A stretch of DNA of 28,526 bases from an uncultured Opitutales bacterium (GCA_900546565.1 URDC01000022.1:1-28526); one strand, 5' to 3'; positions 6,829 through 15,292 are shown, numbered from the stretch's first letter. Notes: generated by a model not told the origin, from the sequence alone. Numbers and translations are program-made.

Positions 6829-7234
6829 AAGGTTTTATCTATTGAGTTTTCGGGTTTACTCCGTGGCTGCGCAAACTTCCGGCTGGGCGTCGGGGGACGC
6901 TGACCAATTTGGCTTACAGCGGCGCAAGAGTGCATTATTTCTTTTCGCTTCTCATTTTGGCGTTGTTATGTTTTTATTACAAGATTTTTTTACGGTTTAT
7001 GAAACGGCGTTTTGTTTTTGGTTGTGTGTCGGGTGGAGTGATTGGGCTTGGCGGGTTTAGAAGTTGGTATTGTTGGGTTGAAAGGTTGTGAAAGTTGCAA
7101 AAATGTCTTGGCTTTGTTTAAAGCGTTCAAAAATGTAGTTTTTTTAAAAAAACGGAAAAATGGGTTTGACGCCTTTATTTTAGCGACAATTATGGAGGGC
7201 ATATTTTAAACCAACAACAAAAAGAGGATAAAAA
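6829..7234. other. Divergent intergenic region deoR-type / gdhA
   Basis: No gene is supported here. The first 120 bases are of mixed composition. From about 6995 to 7135 the plus strand is very rich in G and T and almost free of C (five C in 7021-7110), with several GGG runs at 7030, 7043, 7052 and 7076. Short open frames in this stretch are low complexity. The last 70 bases hold the likely gdhA promoter and ribosome-binding site. Confidence 0.6.
7166..7194 (+). promoter_or_regulatory. Candidate gdhA promoter
   Basis: TTGACG at 7166-7171 could be the -35 element, with AATTAT at 7188-7193 (16-base spacing) as a moderate -10. It lies about 40 bases before the gdhA start, whose Shine-Dalgarno AGAGGA is at 7223-7228. 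Assignment is by consensus only. Confidence 0.4.
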
Positions 7235-8578
7235 ATGAACAAATATGTATCAAAAGTTATGGAAGGCCTCAGAGCCAAGCAGCCGTGGGAAAAAGAGTTC
7301 TTGCAGGCGGCGGAAGAAGTGCTTTCCTCGTTGAGTGTTGTGCTCGACTCGGACTCGAAATATGAGAAGAACAAGGTTCTCGAAAGAATGGTTGTTCCCG
7401 AAAGAATAATTATGTTCCAAGTTCCGTGGGCGGACGACAAGGGCGAACTCCACGTTAATCAGGGATACAGAGTTCAGTTCAACAGCGCGATTGGCCCCTA
7501 CAAGGGAGGTTTGCGTTTCCACCCCTCGGTCAACTTGGGCATTCTCAAATTCCTCGGCTTTGAGCAGGTTTTCAAGAACTCGCTGACAACGCTCCCGATG
7601 GGCGGCGGCAAAGGCGGTTCGGACTTCGATCCCAAGGGCAAGAGCGACAACGAAGTGCGCAACTTCTGCAACAGCTTTATGCGCGAACTTTACAGGCACA
7701 TCGGCCCGAATACGGACGTTCCCGCGGGCGACATCGGTGTTGGCGGCCGCGAAATCGGCTATTTGTTCGGTCAATACAAGCGTTGCAGAAATTCGTATGA
7801 CAGCGTTTTGACGGGCAAGGGTCTGGAATGGGGCGGCTCGCTCATTCGTCCCGAAGCGACGGGCTACGGCAATGTGTATTTTGCGCAGGAAATGATCGCG
7901 ACAAAGGGCGAAAGTTTAGAAGGCAAGAGAGTCTTGGTTTCGGGTTCGGGCAATGTCGCGCAATACACTGTCGAAAAGCTCATTCAGCTCGGCGCGAAAC
8001 CGCTGTCGCTGTCGGACTCCAACGGCACGATTATTGACGAAGACGGTATTGACGCCGAAAAGCTCGCGTTCGTCTTCGACCTCAAAAACAACCGTCGCGG
8101 CAGAATTGCGGAATATGCAAAGAAATTCCCGACTGCGAAATACTACGAAGGCAAGCGTCCGTGGGGCTTGACGAAGGCGGAAGTCGCCATGCCGTCGGCT
8201 ACACAGAACGAAATTGACGGCGACAATGCGAAAGCGTTGCTCGAAAACGGCTGCAAATGCGTTTCGGAAGGCGCGAATATGCCTTCGACACCCGAAGCTA
8301 TCGAAGCCTACAAGGCGGCGAAGATTCTCTATGCCCCCGGAAAGGCCTCGAACGCGGGCGGCGTTGCAACGTCGGGTTTGGAAATGTCGCAGAATGCTAT
8401 TCGTTTGAGCTGGACTCGCGAAGAAGTCGACGAAAAACTCCACAACATTATGCGCAGCATTCACAAGAATGCCCTCGAAGCCGCCGCCGAATACGGCACG
8501 CCGGGCGACTATATGAACGGCGCGAATATTGCGGGCTTCAAGAAGGTCGCCGCTGCGATGATTGCGCAGGGCTTCTAA
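7235..8578 (+). CDS. gdhA: NADP-type glutamate dehydrogenase
   Basis: This enzyme reductively aminates 2-oxoglutarate to glutamate with ammonia and NAD(P)H, the low-affinity route of ammonium assimilation in the cytoplasm. At 447 residues it has the same length as the hexameric bacterial GdhA enzymes. The substrate-domain signature is clear: PMGGGKGGSDFDPKGK with catalytic Lys126, followed by the DVPAGDIGVGGREIGY segment that carries the catalytic Asp. The Rossmann dinucleotide-binding loop reads VSGSGNVAQYT. The C-terminal NAGGVATSGLEMSQN is typical of the small hexameric class. It is a single-gene unit with its own upstream region and a strong terminator at 8606-8640; the start is supported by AGAGGA six bases upstream. 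Confidence 0.97.
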   Translation: MNKYVSKVMEGLRAKQPWEKEFLQAAEEVLSSLSVVLDSDSKYEKNKVLERMVVPERIIMFQVPWADDKGELHVNQGYRVQFNSAIGPYKGGLRFHPSVNLGILKFLGFEQVFKNSLTTLPMGGGKGGSDFDPKGKSDNEVRNFCNSFMRELYRHIGPNTDVPAGDIGVGGREIGYLFGQYKRCRNSYDSVLTGKGLEWGGSLIRPEATGYGNVYFAQEMIATKGESLEGKRVLVSGSGNVAQYTVEKLIQLGAKPLSLSDSNGTIIDEDGIDAEKLAFVFDLKNNRRGRIAEYAKKFPTAKYYEGKRPWGLTKAEVAMPSATQNEIDGDNAKALLENGCKCVSEGANMPSTPEAIEAYKAAKILYAPGKASNAGGVATSGLEMSQNAIRLSWTREEVDEKLHNIMRSIHKNALEAAAEYGTPGDYMNGANIAGFKKVAAAMIAQGF

Positions 8579-8605
8579 TCTCGCAAATTAGGTTTATTTA
8601 TTCAC

Positions 8606-8640
8606 AAAGACGCTTTTTTAAGCGTCTTTTTTATTTTTTA
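8606..8640 (+). terminator. Rho-independent terminator after gdhA
   Basis: AAAGACGCTT and AAGCGTCTTT form a perfect 10-bp stem with a TTTT loop, followed by a T-rich tail. Confidence 0.9.
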
Positions 8641-8719
8641 AGCTTGCATTTAATTGTCGGTTATTCATAACTATTCGGACAATTTGGCCAATACTGGGTT
8701 TGCGGTATTGCCTATGTAT

Positions 8720-8792
8720 GGGAGCGTAGCTCAGCGGATAGAGCAGCGGTTTTCTAAACCGTTGGTCGAGGGTTCGAGTCCCCCCGCTCCTG
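8720..8792 (+). tRNA. tRNA-Arg (anticodon TCT)
   Basis: The cloverleaf can be folded by hand. The acceptor is GGGAGCG (8720-8726) with CGCTCCT (8785-8791), the D-arm has GCTC/GAGC, the anticodon stem is GCGGT/ACCGT around loop TTTCTAA, and the T-loop is TTCGAGT. Anticodon TCT at 8753-8755 reads AGA/AGG arginine codons. Two weak pairs stand out: a G-U pair closing the acceptor end, and an A8769-C8783 mismatch in the T-stem. The CCA end is not encoded. Confidence 0.92.
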
Positions 8793-8817
8793 TTTCTTTT
8801 ATGTGACGTGCACGGGC

Positions 8818-9009
8818 GGCAATCGGCTTTGCCGATGTGCCTTTGTCCTTCTCCTGCGTTTTTTTAATGTTGTGCACAGGCGCGGATTGCTGCGCAATAG
8901 CCGCTTTGTCAAACGCCTACACAGAGTCGGGGGAAGGGCGGAAATATTTCGCGGGAGCGAAATCCGCCCTCGGGGGCTACGCCCCCGCAATGGCAGCCCG
9001 CCCAGCGGG
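8818..9009. repeat. Array of tri-loop mini-hairpins (array B)
   Basis: The gene-free stretch between the tRNA and the glycosidase stop codon is built from hairpins: ATCGGC-TTT-GCCGAT at 8822-8836, ATTGC-TGC-GCAAT inside a GCGG/CCGC stem at 8882-8904, a long bulged stem with ATTTCGC-GGGA-GCGAAAT at 8936-8969, CGGGGGC-TAC-GCCCCCG at 8971-8987, and CCCGC-CCA-GCGGG at 8997-9009. The last two abut the glycosidase 3' end and could help terminate it. Confidence 0.7.
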
Positions 9010-9957
9010 TTAGAAGGAGAGAGGGCCTTCGTGGATGGCGAGCCCTATGCGTTCGAGATGTTTTGTTCTGCCGTTATACCAAAGGAGCCATTTTTTACCG
9101 TCGAAAACGGCATAGGGCTTGTAGGTGGCATCGGCGTCCCAACCGTCGGGCGAGGGCTGGATTATGGGGTTGCCGCTGTATCGCTCCCAGTTGTGGATTC
9201 CGTCTTTGGAACGCGCCATACAAATGCGCGCGGTGTGAATATCTTCAAAGCCGATATAAAACATTAGGTAGTCGTTTTCGCGTTTGATGACTTGGCAGGC
9301 GGTGACTCTGTCCTTTTCGTAATACTTGGATTTGTCGGCAACCATTACGGGGTTGTGCCTGTATTTTTTCCAGTGAATGCCGTCGGTGCTGGTGGCGTAG
9401 CCTATTTCGTTGGGCTCGAAGGTCTCGCCGCCCGAATACCACATCTTGAAGAGCTTTTCGGATTCGTCCCAAATGACGTGCGGGCACATAATGGATTCGC
9501 CCTCCCATTTTTCGGTGGGCTCCATGACGGGCTGCTGGCGGCGTTTGAAGTTAACCCCGTCGGTGCTGGTGGCGTAGCCGATGCGCGAGCGGACACCCTT
9601 ATAGCCCTTGACGTTGCGGACTTGCCCTGTATACCACATATGGTAGACGCCGTCTTTGAGGAGGATTCCGGGGCGGTTGAGGTCGTATTGCCAGCCCTCC
9701 TCCTGAAAGGGCAGGACGATTTTCGGAGGAGTCCAGTTTACGCCGTCTTTACTGTAATGAACGGCGATTGATTTTTGCGGACGCCAAGACGAAAACATTT
9801 CGTAGCCCTTGTCGGTTTTGAGAACGGCGATGTCGAAGATTGTGCCGAGGTTGCCGCCGCCCATAAGCGGTTCTTTGCCGTATTTTTTCCACTCGCCGCC
9901 GAAAAGCGTTGCGGTGGCGGCAAGCAGTGTGGTCAGTGTGAGGAGAGTTGGTCTCAT
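9010..9957 (-). CDS. Secreted beta-propeller glycoside hydrolase-like protein (GH43/GH130-like)
   Basis: A 315-residue protein with a signal peptide (about 1-20, cleavage near LFG-GEW), so it is exported. The body is a repeat protein of the five-bladed beta-propeller glycosidase type. IGYATSTDG occurs at 126-134 and 185-193, YSKDGVNW at 68-75, and the blade motif W-Y-x-G returns as MWYTG, MWYSG and LWYNG. Such proteins hydrolyse or phosphorolyse glycosidic bonds in GH43, GH32 and GH130 clans; I cannot assign family or substrate by eye. It lies head to head with the aldose-1-epimerase gene, with 167 bases between the starts, and the large GH42-like gene is close by, suggesting a small sugar-use locus. 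Confidence 0.75.
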   Translation of the reverse strand: MRPTLLTLTTLLAATATLFGGEWKKYGKEPLMGGGNLGTIFDIAVLKTDKGYEMFSSWRPQKSIAVHYSKDGVNWTPPKIVLPFQEEGWQYDLNRPGILLKDGVYHMWYTGQVRNVKGYKGVRSRIGYATSTDGVNFKRRQQPVMEPTEKWEGESIMCPHVIWDESEKLFKMWYSGGETFEPNEIGYATSTDGIHWKKYRHNPVMVADKSKYYEKDRVTACQVIKRENDYLMFYIGFEDIHTARICMARSKDGIHNWERYSGNPIIQPSPDGWDADATYKPYAVFDGKKWLLWYNGRTKHLERIGLAIHEGPLSF

Positions 9958-10124
9958 ATAGATATCATGGATATTGTTTAGGTTGCGGAACAGAAACCTC
10001 CGCAGTTGTTTATATAATTAAAGCGGGGGAAGTGGCGTCGGGCAAGAAAAATCGGCGCGTCGGGGATGATTACGGGATAAAAATGTTGAAAAGGCGGGGG
10101 GACTTGTTTTAGGGTTTGGAGAAT

Positions 10125-11036
10125 ATGGAAGTTTTGGAATTCGGGAAGACGAAAGTTTACAGAATCGAAGTCGGGGCGTCGACGTATTTGGTGGCGTCGA
10201 AGGGGTTTAGGCTGCTTAACTGGTTTTTGACGCTCGCGGACGGGTCGACGCGCGACGTGGTGTATATGCCCGACAATGCGGACTTGGCGTCGGCGGATTT
10301 TGCGGTGATGCACGGCGGTATGCCGATTCTCTTCCCGTTTGCGGGGGTGTCGTTTGCCGATGGAAAGCGCGATTTCTGGAAGACGCCCGATGGGCGCGTT
10401 TTGCCGATGAAAAAGCACGGCTATGCAATCGACGGCGACTTCGAGATTTTCGAGATGAGCGACTCCTCTCTTAAAGCCGTATACAAGCCGTCGGCAGAGG
10501 CGCGGGCGGCGTATCCGTTCGACTACGAATTTTCGGCGACGTTCAGGTTTGCGGAGCTTTCGTTCAACTGCGAGCTGATGTTGGTGAATAACTCGGGCGC
10601 GCCTCTGCCGTGGGGCGCGGGGCTGCATCCGTATTTTCAGCTGCCGTGGCACGCGGGTGCGTCGCGCAAGGACTACCGTTTGATGTGCGAGGCGAAAAAA
10701 GTTTTGCACATAAAAGACGACGGTTCGTTTGAGCCCGCCGACGCTGCGCAAAACTGTTTTGCCGATGCGGACGTATGCAACAGGATCCACACGAAGTTGA
10801 AGTCGAACGTGGTGAAGTTCGGCTCGAAGAACGGGGAGGAAGACGTGTCGATAAAATTCGGGCTTGACGAAAAGCCCGAGCTTGGGGCGACGATTGTTTC
10901 GTGGTCGGAGAGCGAGGACGCGCCGTATTACTGTGTCGAGCCGTGGATGAATCCGCCGAATTGCGCGTCGAAGCCGATTCACTTTGTGGACGCGGGGAAG
11001 TCGGGCTCGTTTGTCGTGGAATTCTCGCTATTTTAG
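10125..11036 (+). CDS. Aldose 1-epimerase (mutarotase) family protein
   Basis: A 303-residue galactose-mutarotase-fold protein that would interconvert alpha and beta anomers of a hexose or hexose phosphate. The two active-site histidines of the family can be placed: His98 in KKHGY and His168 in GAGLHPYFQLPW. The catalytic Glu is expected in CVEPWMNPP near the C-terminus. I chose ATG 10125 with AGGG ten bases upstream; a TTG at 10116 would add three residues. It is convergent with the GH42-like gene, sharing a probable bidirectional terminator at 11064-11102. It could equally be a YihR- or glucose-6-phosphate-epimerase-like member. Confidence 0.85.
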   Translation: MEVLEFGKTKVYRIEVGASTYLVASKGFRLLNWFLTLADGSTRDVVYMPDNADLASADFAVMHGGMPILFPFAGVSFADGKRDFWKTPDGRVLPMKKHGYAIDGDFEIFEMSDSSLKAVYKPSAEARAAYPFDYEFSATFRFAELSFNCELMLVNNSGAPLPWGAGLHPYFQLPWHAGASRKDYRLMCEAKKVLHIKDDGSFEPADAAQNCFADADVCNRIHTKLKSNVVKFGSKNGEEDVSIKFGLDEKPELGATIVSWSESEDAPYYCVEPWMNPPNCASKPIHFVDAGKSGSFVVEFSLF

Positions 11037-11063
11037 GCTCGGCGGGCATGGATTTTCCCCGAA

Positions 11064-11102
11064 AAAAAGGACGCGCGGCGGTGTGGCTCGGGCGTCCTTT
11101 TT
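11064..11102. terminator. Bidirectional terminator between convergent genes
   Basis: AAAAAGGACGC (11064-11074) and GCGTCCTTTTT (11092-11102) form an 11-bp stem around a GC-rich 17-base loop. The A-tract on one side and T-tract on the other let it serve both the epimerase gene and the GH42-like gene. Confidence 0.75.
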
Positions 11103-11152
11103 GTTTGTTGTGTTTGTGAGTTGCGCGGTGTGTTGCACGGCGGCGCGGGGCG

Positions 11153-13831
11153 TTATTTTTTCGGGACTGCGGGGGTGAGGCGCAGAAGTTTGGCGTCGCC
11201 GTGTTTTAGGTCGAGTTGGAGTGTGTCGGTCGTGCCGAAACTTGTGCCGTCGAAGACTTCGGAGACTTTGTATGTTCCGCCGAGGTCGATTTTGTGGAGT
11301 CCGTCGACTGTGGCGGTCAGTGCGAGATATTCGCCGTTTCGGTAGACGGCGGCGGGAAGCCAGCAATAGGTGTGGACGTTTGCCCTCCGCGCGGCGTAGC
11401 GGACAAGGTGGTTCGGTATGTCGGGAAGCGAGCAGAATATGTTGTTGCCGCGGACGACGATTGCGGGGCTGCCGTCTTCAAATGTGGCGAGGATTATGTC
11501 GCCGCGTTTTGTCTCGGGTATGAGAAGCGGAATTTGTATGCCGCTGCCGATTTTATCGGGCAGGCAGGTGCGGACGCCGTCGGGGGTAGGGGTTGCGATT
11601 GCGTGCGTGCCCGCGGGGGCGGGGCGGACGTCGAAGCCCGTGAGAAAGCGCGTCGCCTCCGCCGAGAACTCGCGCTTGTCGAGATCGACGTATGCGGGTT
11701 GCCAGACCCAAATGTTTACGGTGTCGGCAGTCTGTTTTTTGAGAGCCGCGCGGTCGGCGGCGGTTAGCGCGTAGACGCCCGCGAAGACATTGATTTTTGA
11801 TTTAGGCGGATTTTTTATGATGTCACTTAGTAAATAATGTCCGAAGGGGACGGAGGCGCGGTTTAGCTCGCGGCGGGCGAAGCTCAATGATTGTAGCGAG
11901 GTTTTGGATGATATGCTGTTACCTCCGATTAGACACAGCGAGGGTTCGTCGTAGATTAGGGCTACAGGCGGCTCGTAGGGGCTGGGGGCTTTTATGTATG
12001 CGGCTTCGAGGGGCGCGAGGGTTTTGAGGGGCTGCCAGAGTTCGGGGGCGGCAAACCAGCCGCCGCCGCCCAAGTCCATAAGCCATGAGGCGTTGTTGCG
12101 GACGAATTCCTGTGCGAGGTTGCGGCGCAGGATTTTTACGGATTTTTCGGTGGTATCGATTGCCTTATCCAACCCAGGGTATGTGCCATTCTTGCTCGCG
12201 AGATGGGTTGATGTATCGTCTTCATCGAGCCAGATTTTACCCGAGCGCGTGATTGTTTCAACCGCGCCCATGGTGGTTTTGCCGCCGCCGAACTGGCGGT
12301 CGAAGTAGGAAATGGGCCCGCAGATTATGTCGATTGACTTCGACTTCAAGATTTTGCCGAGCGCGTAATGCCCCGAAACTGCGGGCGAATTGCCGACGGA
12401 GGAAAATTCTAAGCCGTAGCCGTAGAAGACGACGCAGAGCCTGTCGGGGACGCGGCTGCGGACTTTGTCGGCAAGCATGAGGACGATGTCGGACATTTCG
12501 TCTTGCAGGAAAAGATTGAAGTCGAAGATATCCGCCTCGGTTTTCGGGTCGACGAGCGCGCCCGCCTGTCGGCGGCGTTGGGCGGAGGGCACCTGTGCGG
12601 TATCGATTGCCGCCGACGGCGCGTTCCAAGCGCGTTGAAGGGCAGAATCGGTTTTGTATTTGCGTTTAAGCCAATCGCGCCAAGCTTTCAGGGTTGATGC
12701 GTCGTAGCCGCTTAAAAGGGGCAGCCAAGTATTTGGGTAGAACCACTCGTTCGTGTTGCCGCCCGTGTAATGGTAGCCCGCCATGTTTGCGGCGTAATGT
12801 TTTTCGGAAAAATCTATGAGCTGTTCGAGGGCGCGCAGGCAGGCGGCGCGGTAGGCGGGCGAGGAAATAGACGCGTTGAAGGGGTCGATCTTGCCGTTTT
12901 CGTAGCGCATAAGCTCGTTGGGGTGTTTTTTTGTCCAGCTTTCGGGCGCGGCGAGTTTTACGCGCGGAATGAGTTTTGCCTTGGGGTTTGCCTCTAAAAT
13001 TTCGTTGTAGGTTAGGGCGATTTCGGTGAAGTCGGGCGTTTGTCCGTCTTCGGTAAAGGGCGGTTTTATGGGGAATGTCACAAAGTCGACACCCGACTGT
13101 GCGGCGAGTTTTGTCTGGTAGGTTAGCGAATTGTGTCCGAGCCCGCCGAAGAGTCGGTAATCGCCGAACTGTTTACGGAAACCGATGTTGGTGAAGGTTT
13201 CGGAGTCGGTCTTCATTTTGATTTTTACGCGGTAGGTATTGCCCTTTTTGACGGAAAGGTTTGTGTAGAGCAGGTGGAATCCGCCCATCGGGTGTTTGGC
13301 GTCTGGTTGTTTATTGACGGACAGATATGTTGTGCCCTTTTTGGTTTTGGCGTTTTTGATTTCGAGCGGAAGTGTGGGGCTGCTCATTCCCTCGCACCAG
13401 AATGTCATGTCGGGGTCGGGTGTATCCGCCGCGGTATTCAGCGATTTTTCGGTTTTGTTTGTGCTTAGGTTTTCGACTTTGATTTCGGCAATTTTTATTT
13501 TGATGTTGTCCTTACGGAAACGGAAATGGATTGCGCAGGGGGCGCAATCGAAGGGGGCGGTAAATTCGAAAGTGCAGGTTTTCCACTTCGCGCCGATTTT
13601 TTCGCTTGTCGAGCCGTGGCGGCCGTAGAACATTCGGGGGCGGATTGGAGTGTCGTCCTCGAATATTTGGGGGACGCCGTTTATTGTTTTGACTGCGTAT
13701 TTGTGGGGAGCGGCCGCTGGCTGCTGGACCGCCGCGGGATGCTGGGCTGCGGCGAATATTGCGGTTTGCGTCGAAGCGAAAATTGCAATAGCCGCGACGA
13801 TTGTGGAGCTTTTGAGAAAGTGTGTTTTCAT
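11153..13831 (-). CDS. Large secreted GH42-like glycosidase
   Basis: An 892-residue exported protein; the signal peptide covers roughly 1-28, followed by an Ala/Pro/Gln-rich linker to about 42. Residues 60-215 look like a beta-rich carbohydrate-binding-type domain. Residues 225-600 resemble a GH-A (beta/alpha)8 barrel of the beta-galactosidase GH42 type: GYHYTGGNTNEWF offers Glu362 as acid/base, LKAWRDWLKRKYKTDSALQRAWN (381-403) is the typical segment after it, and Glu525 or Glu537 (in KIWLDEDDT) could be the nucleophile. Residues 640-820 would be the class-I-amidotransferase-like middle domain of GH42, followed by a C-terminal beta domain. Family and catalytic residues are inferred from pattern, and substrate is unknown. 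The neighbouring mutarotase and beta-propeller glycosidase support a polysaccharide role. Confidence 0.75.
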   Translation of the reverse strand: MKTHFLKSSTIVAAIAIFASTQTAIFAAAQHPAAVQQPAAAPHKYAVKTINGVPQIFEDDTPIRPRMFYGRHGSTSEKIGAKWKTCTFEFTAPFDCAPCAIHFRFRKDNIKIKIAEIKVENLSTNKTEKSLNTAADTPDPDMTFWCEGMSSPTLPLEIKNAKTKKGTTYLSVNKQPDAKHPMGGFHLLYTNLSVKKGNTYRVKIKMKTDSETFTNIGFRKQFGDYRLFGGLGHNSLTYQTKLAAQSGVDFVTFPIKPPFTEDGQTPDFTEIALTYNEILEANPKAKLIPRVKLAAPESWTKKHPNELMRYENGKIDPFNASISSPAYRAACLRALEQLIDFSEKHYAANMAGYHYTGGNTNEWFYPNTWLPLLSGYDASTLKAWRDWLKRKYKTDSALQRAWNAPSAAIDTAQVPSAQRRRQAGALVDPKTEADIFDFNLFLQDEMSDIVLMLADKVRSRVPDRLCVVFYGYGLEFSSVGNSPAVSGHYALGKILKSKSIDIICGPISYFDRQFGGGKTTMGAVETITRSGKIWLDEDDTSTHLASKNGTYPGLDKAIDTTEKSVKILRRNLAQEFVRNNASWLMDLGGGGWFAAPELWQPLKTLAPLEAAYIKAPSPYEPPVALIYDEPSLCLIGGNSISSKTSLQSLSFARRELNRASVPFGHYLLSDIIKNPPKSKINVFAGVYALTAADRAALKKQTADTVNIWVWQPAYVDLDKREFSAEATRFLTGFDVRPAPAGTHAIATPTPDGVRTCLPDKIGSGIQIPLLIPETKRGDIILATFEDGSPAIVVRGNNIFCSLPDIPNHLVRYAARRANVHTYCWLPAAVYRNGEYLALTATVDGLHKIDLGGTYKVSEVFDGTSFGTTDTLQLDLKHGDAKLLRLTPAVPKK

Positions 13832-13867
13832 TGAAAAATGTGCGTGTTGAAGTTTCGTGTGTATTGT

Positions 13868-13901
13868 AAAAAAAAGGGGTGTCGTTTTCGGCGATACCCC
13901 C
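13868..13901 (-). terminator. Rho-independent terminator after glgC
   Basis: On the minus strand GGGGTATCG and CGACACCCC pair with one mismatch around a short CG-AAAA-rich loop, followed by eight T. It separates glgC from the GH42-like gene. Confidence 0.8.
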
Positions 13902-13925
13902 GTTCGGAGAGTTTTTTGCGGGCGG

Positions 13926-15188
13926 TTATGCCCGTGTGTTGGCGGGTATTATGGCGTCTTTTGTGACGATTAACACGCCGTCGCGCACATAAAGCCCGTC
14001 GACGGCGTCCCACTTGTCGGGCTTGCCGTCGGGCGAGAGTATGCAGTTGTCGCCGATGCTCGCGTTTTTATCGATGATGGCGTTGCGGATTTTGCAGTTG
14101 CGCCCGATACCGAGTTTTTTGTCCTGATTGTGGTTGAAGTCGTATTCGTCCGCACCCATCATAACGACGTTTTCAAGGTCGGAATTTTCGCCGATGATTG
14201 AGCGGATACCGATGACGCAGCGTTTGAGGGTGGCTTTCTCTATTATTACGCCGTCGGCTATGTTGCAATGCTCGATGAGGCAATTTTTGATTTTCGCTCC
14301 GGGTAGGAAACGGCTGTGGGTGTAGACGCTCATATTCGGCTTGTAGAAGTCGAAGGGCGGAACATCGTCGGTGGTGGAGAGGTTTGCATCGAAGAACGCG
14401 CCGACGGTTCCGATGTCTTCCCAATAGCCGTCGAAGATGTAGGCGCAGAGTTTGCGCTTGTTCAGAAACCCCGGGATTATCTCTTTGCCGAAGTCCATTT
14501 CTGTTCCGGACATTGCCTCTTCGAGGATTTCCTGCGAGAAGACATAGATGCCCATCGAGGCGAGGCAGTATTCCCGATTGGGGTCTTTCAACCCCTTTTT
14601 GAGGTTGTCGCCGATAAGAAGCGAATTGATGACCGCTTCGTCCTTGGGCTTTTCGACGAACTCGGTGATATTGAGGTTGTCGTCGACGCGCATTACGCCG
14701 AGGCTCGACGCCTCTTTTTTGGGCATGGGTTTTGACGCTATTGTGATGTCCGCGCCGCTTTCGATATGGCGGTTGATGAGCGTGCCGAAATCCATCTGGT
14801 AGAGCTGGTCGCCCGAGAGAATCAGATAGTAGGCGTTTTGCCCGTGCCGCTGGAAGTGGTGCATATTTTTGCGAACTGCGTCCGCCGTGCCCTGATACCA
14901 ATCTCCGCCTGAATCGGTTTGTTCCGCCGCAAGAATATCGACGAAGCCCTTGCTGAAATTGTCGAACTTGTATGTCTGCTGAATATGTTTGTGCAGCGAC
15001 GCCGTGTTAAATTGAGAAAGCAGATAGATTGCGTCGCAACCCGAATTTATGCAGTTGCTTATAGGAATGTCGACGAGCCGGTATTTCCCCGCGAGCGGAA
15101 CTGCGGGTTTGCAGCGGTATTTTGTAAGCGGATACAGCCTCGTGCCGCGTCCGCCGCCCATTATTATGCTAATTACGTTTTTCAACAT
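13926..15188 (-). CDS. glgC: Glucose-1-phosphate adenylyltransferase (ADP-glucose pyrophosphorylase)
   Basis: It makes ADP-glucose from ATP and glucose 1-phosphate, the committed step of bacterial glycogen synthesis. The 420-residue length is normal. The nucleotidyltransferase motif GGGRGTRLYPLT begins at residue 11 and is followed by the KPAVPLAGKYRLVDIPISNC segment. WYQGTADAV near 97 is the ADP-glucose pyrophosphorylase signature, and YWEDIGT is the expected sugar-phosphate-side motif. The C-terminal third (about 290-420) shows the hexapeptide left-handed helix pattern of the allosteric domain. No other glg gene is nearby. It is divergent from tyrS across a 237-base region containing a perfect 12-bp palindrome. 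Confidence 0.97.
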   Translation of the reverse strand: MLKNVISIIMGGGRGTRLYPLTKYRCKPAVPLAGKYRLVDIPISNCINSGCDAIYLLSQFNTASLHKHIQQTYKFDNFSKGFVDILAAEQTDSGGDWYQGTADAVRKNMHHFQRHGQNAYYLILSGDQLYQMDFGTLINRHIESGADITIASKPMPKKEASSLGVMRVDDNLNITEFVEKPKDEAVINSLLIGDNLKKGLKDPNREYCLASMGIYVFSQEILEEAMSGTEMDFGKEIIPGFLNKRKLCAYIFDGYWEDIGTVGAFFDANLSTTDDVPPFDFYKPNMSVYTHSRFLPGAKIKNCLIEHCNIADGVIIEKATLKRCVIGIRSIIGENSDLENVVMMGADEYDFNHNQDKKLGIGRNCKIRNAIIDKNASIGDNCILSPDGKPDKWDAVDGLYVRDGVLIVTKDAIIPANTRA

Positions 15189-15280
15189 TTTTTTGCCTTT
15201 GTTTCTCGACGCGCAGTGGCGTCTGAATTCATCGGGTATTATCGTATTTTTTCGCCGAAAATCCAGCTTTTTTTTGTTAG

Positions 15281-15292
15281 AATAACGTTATT
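15281..15292. promoter_or_regulatory. Perfect palindrome, candidate operator
   Basis: AATAACGTTATT is a perfect 12-bp palindrome located 93 bases upstream of the glgC start and 134 bases upstream of tyrS. Its size and position fit a dimeric repressor site, but no protein can be named. Confidence 0.35.

Noticed and set aside
7030..7078. Stable G-quadruplex
   Set aside because: GGG runs are present but loops are long and uneven; kept only as part of the strand-asymmetry observation.
6909..7091. Short plus-strand frame with a hydrophobic stretch upstream of gdhA
   Set aside because: Starts at TTG without a Shine-Dalgarno, and the hydrophobicity comes from the T-rich tract; codon use is unlike neighbouring genes.
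6990..7202. Minus-strand 70-aa frame in the same spacer
   Set aside because: Low-complexity Lys/Pro/Thr/Asn peptide caused by the G/T-rich plus strand.
11216..11767. Plus-strand frames inside the GH42-like gene
   Set aside because: Cys/Gly/Val/Arg-rich shadow peptides opposite a well-patterned coding strand.
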